A stretch of 64,000 nt of DNA, taken from assembly GCA_902781215.1 (NCBI GenBank), contig CACZIO010000006.1:1-64000 (forward strand), given 5' to 3'. Made by a program: the position numbers and the translations under genes. Of this stretch, positions 17,660 to 24,072 are shown one piece after another (position 1 is the stretch's first letter; each line of letters starts with the position of its first letter). The DNA is from an uncultured Lachnospiraceae bacterium. Lineage in GTDB: Bacteria > Bacillota > Clostridia > Lachnospirales > Lachnospiraceae. The notes under the pieces were generated by a model. The model did no database searches and had not been told where the DNA came from. It saw only the letters and a program-made list of their open reading frames with translations.

Positions 17660-17690
17660 GATGAAGTACTCCCTTCTGAGAAAAAAATAA

Positions 17691-18620
17691 TCAGGAAAAA
17701 ACATCAAGGCGCCTCAGGTGCTTTTTGTTTCCGGTATTACTGCCAATATTACTGCCGGTACTTCTGCTGCAAAACCCTTTGCCGCCTGCTGTAAAGGACA
17801 GGGCATTGACCGGGCAGGCCTTCATGCACTCCCCGCAGCGGATACATTCTGCGCTGTCCGGCATCACATGCGGATCCACCTGCATGCCGCAGACCCTGTG
17901 GCAGGCGCCGCAGTTGATACAGGCATCGCTGTCCACCCTGATCCGGACCAGGCTGAAGCGCTGGAAGAGGGCATAGAAGGCGCCCAGCGGACAGATGTAT
18001 CTGCAGAAGGGTCTGTAGATCACCACAGAAGCCGCAATGCACAGGACCAGCAGGAGCATTTTCCACCGGAAGAGCCAGCCGAGCGCGGGCCGCAGCGTAC
18101 CATTGAGCAGCACATGCGGCACACCGCCCTCCAGCGTCCCGACGGGACACACGTATTTGCAGAAAGAAGGATCCCCCGCCCCGTATCTGGTCCTGTACAG
18201 GAGGGGCAGCCCGACCACCAGGACTGCCAGGACAATATACTTCAGATATCGCAGAGGACGGTCGACTTTGTCCGCAACCCTGACCTTCCTGACCGGGATC
18301 TTATACAGAAGCTCCTGCAGCAGACCGAACAAGCAGAGCCAGCCGCAGATGAACCTGCCGACGGCGGCGCCGACGAAGATCATCCAGCCCAGCACGTAAA
18401 AGGGGAACCGTCTGTGCCGTTCGTTCAGGACGGCCTGCAGGGAGCCGACGGGACAGGCACCCAGCGCGCCCGGACAGGAATAGCAGTTCATCCCCGGGAC
18501 GCAGAAATGTTTGAGCGGCCCCTGATACAGCATGGGTCCGCCCGGTATAAATCCTCTGACATAGGCGTTCGTGAGAATACCCCATCCCGCCTGTATGATT
18601 TTTCTGACATGCTTAACCAA
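17691..18620 (-). CDS. NapH-like 4Fe-4S membrane protein
   Basis: The 309-residue membrane protein has about five hydrophobic segments and several cysteine clusters: CYSCPGALGACP, CKYVCPVGTLEGG, CRYICPLGA, and two C-terminal ferredoxin motifs (CINCGACHRVC and CIRCGECMKACP). It should pass electrons across or at the membrane. The start appears to be a TTG at 18618-18620 that overlaps the stop region of the upstream small gene; GGAG lies about ten bases before it. The TlpA gene follows 31 bp downstream. The CD1871A-type peptide, this protein and TlpA form a recurring clostridial trio. Confidence 0.88.
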   Translation of the reverse strand: MVKHVRKIIQAGWGILTNAYVRGFIPGGPMLYQGPLKHFCVPGMNCYSCPGALGACPVGSLQAVLNERHRRFPFYVLGWMIFVGAAVGRFICGWLCLFGLLQELLYKIPVRKVRVADKVDRPLRYLKYIVLAVLVVGLPLLYRTRYGAGDPSFCKYVCPVGTLEGGVPHVLLNGTLRPALGWLFRWKMLLLVLCIAASVVIYRPFCRYICPLGAFYALFQRFSLVRIRVDSDACINCGACHRVCGMQVDPHVMPDSAECIRCGECMKACPVNALSFTAGGKGFCSRSTGSNIGSNTGNKKHLRRLDVFS

Positions 18621-18759
18621 GGCCGATACACTCCATGCAGATCCTGGCGGCTTTCATAAATATGACGCCCGCCTCTCCCGTGACTACTCCGACGACGCAC
18701 ATGCCCAGCCCGACGATCATCAGCAGCACCGGGATGCGCCCTGTGATTTCTTTTTTCAT
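18613..18759 (-). CDS. CD1871A-like CXXC membrane peptide
   Basis: This small gene encodes 48 residues: MKKEITGRIP, one hydrophobic helix (VLLMIVGLGMCVVGVV), then a short tail ending ARICMECIGLG. The C-terminal Cys-Met-Glu-Cys matches the CXXC of the CD1871A family that precedes 4Fe-4S/TlpA genes in Clostridia. The ATG follows a GAGAGGAAAAC ribosome site. Its stop codon (TAA, 18613-18615) lies inside the start region of the next gene, so the two are probably translationally coupled. Function unproven; a redox partner of TlpA is the natural guess. Confidence 0.8.
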   Translation of the reverse strand: MKKEITGRIPVLLMIVGLGMCVVGVVTGEAGVIFMKAARICMECIGLG

Positions 18760-18919
18760 CTGTTTTCCTCTCGTATGCCTGCTGTGGGTCTGATACAGCT
18801 ACTATTGTACCATGGATATGCCATGGATATTTCTCTATACTTTTCCAATCAGAACTCTTTTTCATGTATAATAGAAGCAGGAAATCCATTCGGGAAAACA
18901 GGCAGAAGGGAGGCGTACT

Positions 18920-19366
18920 ATGGCAATGAACTATAAATACGTCAGGATCCAGGGAAAGGAACTGGCGGAAAACACGATGTATGCAAAGGGCGTCTTCAGC
19001 ATGTGCTGGCAGCTGATCCAGAATGATGCGATGGAAGAGGAAGACGCGGACCTGTACCGGGAGATCGACAAGTGGTTTGCGGAGGTCCTTCCCTTTCCTG
19101 ATCCATGCAGGAGGCAGGAATCGGTCGTCTGCTGGTTCAAAACGGAGAACGCCGACGAGATGATGAAGATGATCCGGCCGGCCCTCTGGCTGCTCGAAAA
19201 GTACAACCACCCCTATTATCTGGTGTATACCAATACACCCGGCGAGATCATCTACGAAGACCAATACCAGATCGTGGTCAAGACAGATGGCTTCTTCCAG
19301 ATCGAACCCGTCCAGCCGTCCTTTTCACCGGCGGAAGACGCTGACTCGGAAGACAGTATTGGTTGA
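18920..19366 (+). CDS. hypothetical protein, 148 residues
   Basis: I do not recognise the family. The ATG at 18920 has AGGGAGG six bases upstream and a TGTATAAT-like -10 about 45 bp before it, so expression is credible. The protein is soluble and acidic, with no signal peptide or membrane helix. It contains several Trp/Tyr residues (MCWQLIQND, VVCWFKTENADEMM, YLVYTNTPGEIIYEDQYQIVV) that suggest an alpha/beta fold. It stands alone between the divergent TlpA operon and the thiamine region. Confidence 0.7.
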   Translation: MAMNYKYVRIQGKELAENTMYAKGVFSMCWQLIQNDAMEEEDADLYREIDKWFAEVLPFPDPCRRQESVVCWFKTENADEMMKMIRPALWLLEKYNHPYYLVYTNTPGEIIYEDQYQIVVKTDGFFQIEPVQPSFSPAEDADSEDSIG

Positions 19367-19370
19367 CTAA

Positions 19371-19402
19371 GGGGACCACGGGGACGGTTCTCTGGTCCCT
19401 TT
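19371..19402. repeat. REP-like element
   Basis: GGGGACCACGGGGACGGTTC with a GGTCCC partner lies a few bases past a stop codon, as for most members of this family. Confidence 0.55.
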
Positions 19403-19455
19403 CAGGGGACTGTGTGCGAAACCGGGGCATGACAGATTCTTCGTTTCGGCACCAA

Positions 19456-19529
19456 AGCCGGTCAGACATATTGGTACTACAGCCGGTCAGACAGTATTGG
19501 TACTACAGCCGGTCAGACAATATCGGTTG
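19456..19529. repeat. three tandem 25-26 bp repeats
   Basis: The unit AGCCGGTCAGACA followed by TATTGGTACTAC-like sequence starts at 19456, 19481 and 19507. A related ATTGGTTGACTA lies at 19357. The last unit merges into the promoter of the riboswitch-led operon (its final TTGAC is the -35 region), so the array could be a stack of regulator sites or simply a slippage product. Confidence 0.55.
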
Positions 19530-19555
19530 ACTTGACAACAGGAAAAGTGTACAAT
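19527..19555 (+). promoter_or_regulatory. sigma-A promoter of the thiamine salvage operon
   Basis: TTGACT (19527-19532), 17-bp spacer, TACAAT (19550-19555). It lies about 80 bp before the riboswitch and points toward tenA. Confidence 0.65.
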
Positions 19556-19630
19556 CCAGTTTGTCTTACAGCGCGGGATATCATCCTCTCCGGGAGGAGG
19601 GTTGATCCGGGCAGACTGAAAAACAATTGA

Positions 19631-19735
19631 ATGACAGATGGGGGCTGGGTCATCCCGGCTGAGACAGAGTAAACGAGCTCTGATACCATGGAACCTGATC
19701 CGGATAATGCCGGCGTAGGAAGCAGGACATCATTT
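19631..19735 (+). promoter_or_regulatory. TPP riboswitch (THI element)
   Basis: The conserved core is unmistakable: GGGGGCTGGGTCATCCCGGC, CTGAGAC at 19659-19665, and GAACCTGATCCGGATAATGC followed by CGGCGTAGGAAGC. This aptamer binds thiamine pyrophosphate. With the terminator hairpin downstream it should switch off the tenA-thiZXY genes when TPP is plentiful. Confidence 0.95.
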
Positions 19736-19808
19736 GCCATTATCTGAGATACGGACGGGAAAAACCCCGCCGCAGACCGATGCCAGGGCATTTGTGCAGT
19801 TATCATCA

Positions 19809-19837
19809 GGACAGGTTCCATCAGGACCTGTCCTTTT
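19809..19837 (+). terminator. riboswitch-controlled terminator
   Basis: GGACAGGT (19809-19816) pairs with ACCTGTCC (19826-19833), followed by TTTT. It lies between the TPP aptamer and tenA, so it is the likely expression platform. The 150 bp from here to tenA contain no gene. Confidence 0.7.
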
Positions 19838-20000
19838 ATGTTGCAATTGATCTTGCATACAACAGACTGGACTGTATTCCTGGAACAGCAGACCGGGCCG
19901 CATGCCGGCTCAGACCAGGCCCGGTCACCTGACATAAATGACCGGCCTGTATGAATAAAAAATGCCGGCAGCATCGCATACCGGCCAGATGGAGGAAATC

Positions 20001-20720
20001 ATGAATCTAGATAAAAAAACACCTGCAGCAGCCCTTCCGGAATACTTTGCCGGAGCCGGCCGGGTGACTGCCCGCTTTTTACAGCGCACTGCCGGCCTCT
20101 GGGACGCTTACCTGGACCACCCCTTTGTACAGGGGATCGCGGACGGCACGCTCGATCAGGAGAAGTTCCGCTTCTACATGATCCAGGACTATCTCTACCT
20201 GGTCGATTACGCCAGGGTTTTTGCCCTGGGCGTCGCCAAGGCGAAGGACATGGAGAGCATGCGTCTCTTTGCCGCCTATGTCAAACAGATCATGGACGGC
20301 GAGATGGACATCCACCGCGGCTACATGGCCCGTCTGGGGATCCGGCTGGAGGACGCGGAGCAGGCGAAGGCCGCCCTTGACAACCGCTCCTATACCGCCT
20401 ATATGCTGCAGGTCGGCTATGAGGAGGGCGCTCCGGAGATCGCCGTGTCGATCCTGTCCTGCGCGCTGAGCTACGAGCACATTGCAAGGAGGATCCTTGA
20501 GCTTCATCCCGGCGCCGACCGGCATCCTTTTTACGGAGAATGGGTCGACGGATACGCCTGCCCGGAATACCATGAGGCAAACCAGGAGCTGATCAGACTG
20601 ACAGAGTGCCTCTGCGCCGGCATGAACGAGACGCAGCTGGCCCATCTGGAGGATATTTTTGAGACCTGCTCCCGCTACGAGATGTCCTTCTGGGACATGG
20701 CCTGGGAGATGCGGGACTGA
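20001..20720 (+). CDS. tenA: TenA-family aminopyrimidine aminohydrolase (thiaminase II)
   Basis: The cytosolic enzyme (239 residues) hydrolyses aminomethyl-pyrimidine, a thiamine breakdown product, to the HMP moiety used for thiamine synthesis. The helical TenA pattern is clear: FRFYMIQDYLYLVDYARVFA near 55-75, the catalytic cysteine in LSCALSYEHIARRI (about residue 153) and the C-terminal SFWDMAWEM. The ATG at 20001 follows GGAGGAAATC. As first gene behind a TPP riboswitch and before thiZXY, its role in pyrimidine salvage is well supported. Confidence 0.95.
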   Translation: MNLDKKTPAAALPEYFAGAGRVTARFLQRTAGLWDAYLDHPFVQGIADGTLDQEKFRFYMIQDYLYLVDYARVFALGVAKAKDMESMRLFAAYVKQIMDGEMDIHRGYMARLGIRLEDAEQAKAALDNRSYTAYMLQVGYEEGAPEIAVSILSCALSYEHIARRILELHPGADRHPFYGEWVDGYACPEYHEANQELIRLTECLCAGMNETQLAHLEDIFETCSRYEMSFWDMAWEMRD

Positions 20721-20721
20721 G

Positions 20722-20810
20722 GCCGGTGCCTGGTGCCTGTGGAGCGGTCTTAATACGTCTTCGGAAGACACGCAAGCGATGAGCCGGTGCCTGGTGCCTG
20801 TGGAGCGGTC
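20722..20810. repeat. 28-bp exact direct repeat
   Basis: The 28 bases beginning GCCGGTGCCTGGTGCCTGTG occur at 20722-20749 and 20783-20810, with a 61-bp period, in the gap between tenA and the ABC ATPase gene. The second copy ends 30 bp before that gene's ribosome site. They look like a local duplication. Confidence 0.7.
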
Positions 20811-20847
20811 GCGGATAAGAAAGGGACAGATACAGGAAAGGAACAAT

Positions 20848-21630
20848 ATGCTGGATTTTGAACAGGTGGTCTACCAGTATCCGGTCGAAAAAAGCCCCAT
20901 CATCGACCATCTGAGTTTTCATATAGACCGCGGAGAATTTGTCTCCATCATCGGCGCCTCCGGCTGCGGCAAGAGCACCATCTTCCGCCTGATCAACCGC
21001 CTCCTGAAACCGGAGAGCGGGACCATCCGGGTGGACGGAAGAATCGTCGCGGGTGACGGGGGAGAAACGGCCCCGGGCCGCGCGGTATGCGGCTACATGC
21101 CCCAGCAGGACCTGCTTTTCCCCTGGCGCACCGTCGAGGAAAACCTCTGTCTGCCCATGGAACTGCAGGGCGGAATCCCCAAAGAGGAGCAGCGCCGCCA
21201 CGCGCAGGCCGCCCTGGCGGAAGTCGGCCTGGCGGGAAAAGGGGACAAGCGTCCCTCCGAGCTCTCGGGCGGCATGCGGCAGCGGGCGGCCTTTGCCCGC
21301 ACCCTGCTGACAGGCTCGGACATCCTGCTCCTGGACGAGCCTTTCTCCGCCCTGGACTACCTGACCCGCATCGAAATGCGCGAATGGCTCCTGCGGCAGT
21401 GGGAGAGGGATAAAAAAACCGTCCTCTTCATCACCCACGATGTCGAGGAGGCCATCTTTCTGTCCGGCCGCGTCCTCGTCGCTGAGAAGTGTCCCATCAC
21501 ATCCCTGACCTCCGTGGACATTCCCCTCGGCATGCCCCGCACGATCGAGAGCCTGGGACGGCCCGAGATCCAGGAGCTCAAGGAGACACTGATCCACAAG
21601 CTGCGCAGCAATCCCGTGCCACAGCTGTGA
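20848..21630 (+). CDS. thiZ: ABC transporter ATP-binding protein for thiamine pyrimidine precursor
   Basis: The 260-residue ATPase is of the nitrate/taurine/HMP importer class. Walker A GASGCGKST is at 37-45, the Q-loop is MPQQDLLFPW, the signature LSGGMRQRAAF is near 139, Walker B ILLLDEPFSALD near 159 and the switch histidine is in FITHDVEEA. AGGAAAGGAAC precedes the ATG. It powers the permease encoded next; the riboswitch and the THI5-like binding protein point to import of formylaminopyrimidine or HMP-like thiamine fragments. Confidence 0.92.
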   Translation: MLDFEQVVYQYPVEKSPIIDHLSFHIDRGEFVSIIGASGCGKSTIFRLINRLLKPESGTIRVDGRIVAGDGGETAPGRAVCGYMPQQDLLFPWRTVEENLCLPMELQGGIPKEEQRRHAQAALAEVGLAGKGDKRPSELSGGMRQRAAFARTLLTGSDILLLDEPFSALDYLTRIEMREWLLRQWERDKKTVLFITHDVEEAIFLSGRVLVAEKCPITSLTSVDIPLGMPRTIESLGRPEIQELKETLIHKLRSNPVPQL

Positions 21631-21802
21631 GGGAGCCTCTTTTTACGAATTATTTCGGATGATCATATTTGAGGATTTAAAAAAAAAAGCCTGATGAAAA
21701 CTTATAAAAACAGGAACCTGTCTGTAGACGCAGACCTGCCTGAAAACCGGAATAAGTATTCATAGGTACGGGCATGTCTGAAAATTACAACCGGAGACTA
21801 CA

Positions 21803-22561
21803 ATGACTTCTGAAAATACAAACCGGGCCAACCTGCCCGCGGCCATCCTGGTATTTGCCCTGCTCATGCTGTGGCAGATGGCGGCCATGGGTATGAATGC
21901 CGCCTACATCCTGCCTTCGCCTGTCCAGGTCGTACAGAAACTCTGGGAACTGCGGGGCCCCCTCTTTACGGCCCACCTGCCGGCCACCATGTCCGTCGTT
22001 GCCATCGGACTGATCATTTCCATCGTGCTCGGCCTGGCCCTTGCCATCCTCATGGACATGAGCCCCGTCGCCGAAAAGGCTCTCTACCCCCTGGTGATCG
22101 CCTCTCAGACCATCCCGACGACGGCACTGGCGCCCCTCTTTGTCCTCTGGTTCGGATACACCATCTGGAGCAAGGTCCTCGTCACCGTCCTGATGACCTT
22201 TTTCCCGGTCACCATCACGGTCTTTGACGGCTTCCGCTCCATCAGGACCGAGATGATGGAGCTCATGTTCTGTATGGGCGCAGACACCCGCCAGATGTTT
22301 TTCAAGCTCAAGCTGCCCGCCGTCCTGCCCTTCTTTTTCTCGGCACTCAAGATGGCGGTCCCGCTCTCTGTCATCGGCGCGGCCATCGGCGAGTGGCTCG
22401 GCGCCCAGAGCGGCCTCGGCTATTTCAGCCGCCGCATGATGACCCAGCTGGACGGCGCCGGCGTCTTCGCCCCCATCCTGCTGCTCTCCATCGCCGCCAT
22501 GCTCCTCACCTCGATCGTCACGATCCTCGAGCGCCGCATCGTCACCTGGCGCGCTGAATAG
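21803..22561 (+). CDS. thiX: ABC transporter permease for thiamine pyrimidine precursor
   Basis: The 252-residue permease of the BPD_transp_1 class has about six membrane helices and an EAA-like loop (MMELMFCMGADTRQMFFKLK followed by LPAVLPFFFSALKMA). The ATG follows CCGGAGACTACA. It is the third gene of the operon, 172 bp after the ATPase; the gap is AT-rich and holds no gene. It pairs with the upstream ATPase and downstream binding protein. Confidence 0.92.
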   Translation: MTSENTNRANLPAAILVFALLMLWQMAAMGMNAAYILPSPVQVVQKLWELRGPLFTAHLPATMSVVAIGLIISIVLGLALAILMDMSPVAEKALYPLVIASQTIPTTALAPLFVLWFGYTIWSKVLVTVLMTFFPVTITVFDGFRSIRTEMMELMFCMGADTRQMFFKLKLPAVLPFFFSALKMAVPLSVIGAAIGEWLGAQSGLGYFSRRMMTQLDGAGVFAPILLLSIAAMLLTSIVTILERRIVTWRAE

Positions 22562-22715
22562 GGACCATGGGGAGGGACCACGGGGACGGTTCTCCGGCTC
22601 ATGTACCGAGGTGTACCGAGGGGACGGTTCTCCGGCCCCTTCCATCCGGCTCAGATCCGGCCTTTGACGCAGAAGAGTACCTGCCAAAAGGGCCAGAGAA
22701 CCGTCCCCTTGGCTC
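22560..22715. repeat. REP-like elements inside the thi operon
   Basis: Three GGGACCA/GGGGACGGTTCTCCGG blocks and an AGAACCGTCCCC partner fill the gap between permease and binding-protein genes. Being inside an operon, the hairpins may affect mRNA processing or the relative expression of thiY. Confidence 0.6.
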
Positions 22716-22760
22716 CTTATGCGAACAAATATTACAAAACAATCTCAGGAGGATAAATCT

Positions 22761-23888
22761 ATGAAAAAGAAACCCGCAACGAAAAAAAGACTGCTGAGCC
22801 TGATCCTGGCGGCAGCCCTGTGCCTGACGCTCTGCGCCGGCTGCGGCAGCTCCGCTAGCAATTCCGGCGGCGCGCAGAAGGACACACAGGAGACCGCGGA
22901 GAGCGGCGAAGAAACCGGGGCGGGAGAGGATTCCGCCTCTGCCGCAGAGACCGGCGCTGCCGAGGCGTCCTCCGGTGAGCTGCGCAAGATGGACGTGGTC
23001 CTTGACTGGTACCCCAACGCCCTTCACGCCTTCCTTTACACCGCCATTGAGCGGGGCTACTTCGCCGAGGAAGGGCTGGATGTCAACATCCGCTTCCCGG
23101 CCAATGAAAACGATGCCATTGCCCTTGTATCCGCGGGCAAGGCGGACATCGGCCTCTACTATGAGCACGACGCCATCCAGGCGGTCGCCGACCAGGGCGT
23201 CCACATCAAGTCCATCGGCGCCGTCGTCCAGTCCCCCCTCAATGTCATCCTGTCCCTGGCGGACAAGAACATCAAGGAGCCCAGGGATATGGCCGGCAAA
23301 AAGATCGGCTACGCAGGGACAGCCCTCAGCGAGGCCCTGGTCCGCACCATGCTCAAGGCCAACGGAGAGGACCCTGACAACGTGGACCTGATCAACGTCG
23401 GATTCGAGCTGATGAGCGCCATGACCACCGACCAGGTCGACGCCACCATCGGCTGCCTGGTCAACCACGAGGTGCCCCAGCTGGAGGAAGAGGGCTTCGA
23501 CGTCAACTACTTCCTCGTCAACGAGTACGGCATCCCCAACTACTACGAGGCTGTCTTCCTGGCAAACGACGAGACCATCGAAAACGAGCCCGAGGTCCTC
23601 GCCGGCTTCCTGCGCGCCTGCGCGAAGGGCTTTGACGACTTCCAGGAGGATCCCGACGCCTGCCTGCAGATCCTGCTCGACAACCAGAGCGCTGAGAACT
23701 TCCCCTTGTCCCCCACCGTGGAGAAAAAGTCCTGCGAGACCCTTCTCCCCCTTATGGAGACAGCAGACGCGCCCTTCCTGACCCAGACAGAGGAGAACTG
23801 GCAGGAGAACATCGACTGGATGTACGAGGAAGGCCTCATCACACGGAAGATCACTCCTGCCGACGTCATTGCGGATATTCCTTACTGA
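22761..23888 (+). CDS. thiY: THI5/NMT1-like substrate-binding lipoprotein
   Basis: The 375-residue lipoprotein (lipobox in LCAGC, Cys near 28) has an Ala/Glu/Ser linker and a periplasmic-binding fold. The family hallmark DWYPNALHAFLY lies near residue 82, then AIERGYFAEEGLDV. THI5/NMT1-like proteins bind formylaminopyrimidine. The ATG at 22761 has a full AGGAGG upstream; an upstream in-frame start lacks one. It is the last gene of the TPP-controlled operon. Confidence 0.93.
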   Translation: MKKKPATKKRLLSLILAAALCLTLCAGCGSSASNSGGAQKDTQETAESGEETGAGEDSASAAETGAAEASSGELRKMDVVLDWYPNALHAFLYTAIERGYFAEEGLDVNIRFPANENDAIALVSAGKADIGLYYEHDAIQAVADQGVHIKSIGAVVQSPLNVILSLADKNIKEPRDMAGKKIGYAGTALSEALVRTMLKANGEDPDNVDLINVGFELMSAMTTDQVDATIGCLVNHEVPQLEEEGFDVNYFLVNEYGIPNYYEAVFLANDETIENEPEVLAGFLRACAKGFDDFQEDPDACLQILLDNQSAENFPLSPTVEKKSCETLLPLMETADAPFLTQTEENWQENIDWMYEEGLITRKITPADVIADIPY

Positions 23889-23962
23889 CAAAACCACCAG
23901 GGACGTATCTCGCTGGTTTTTTGGAAGAACGCAAGGGACGTAAAACTGTAAGGGACGGTTCT
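23889..23962. repeat. REP-like element
   Basis: ACCACCAGGGACGTATCTCG with a CTGGTTTTTTGG partner, and a further AAGGGACGGTTCT block, directly after the thiY stop codon. Confidence 0.5.
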
Positions 23963-23996
23963 GAAGATACAAAAACTGCAATCGAATCATCATGAC

Positions 23997-24056
23997 AAAA
24001 AACTGCTGCAGGCCCCTGACGAAGAAGATCAGAGCACCCGCAGCAGTTTTTCTTTT
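23997..24056. terminator. bidirectional terminator
   Basis: AACTGCTGC (24001-24009) and GCAGCAGTT (24040-24048) pair, with an A-run before and T-run after. It separates the thi operon from the converging deaminase-like gene. Confidence 0.8.
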
Positions 24057-24072
24057 CAGAAAATATCGGATT

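Noticed and set aside
19456..19529. CRISPR-like repeats
   Set aside because: Repeats abut with no unique spacers of normal length.
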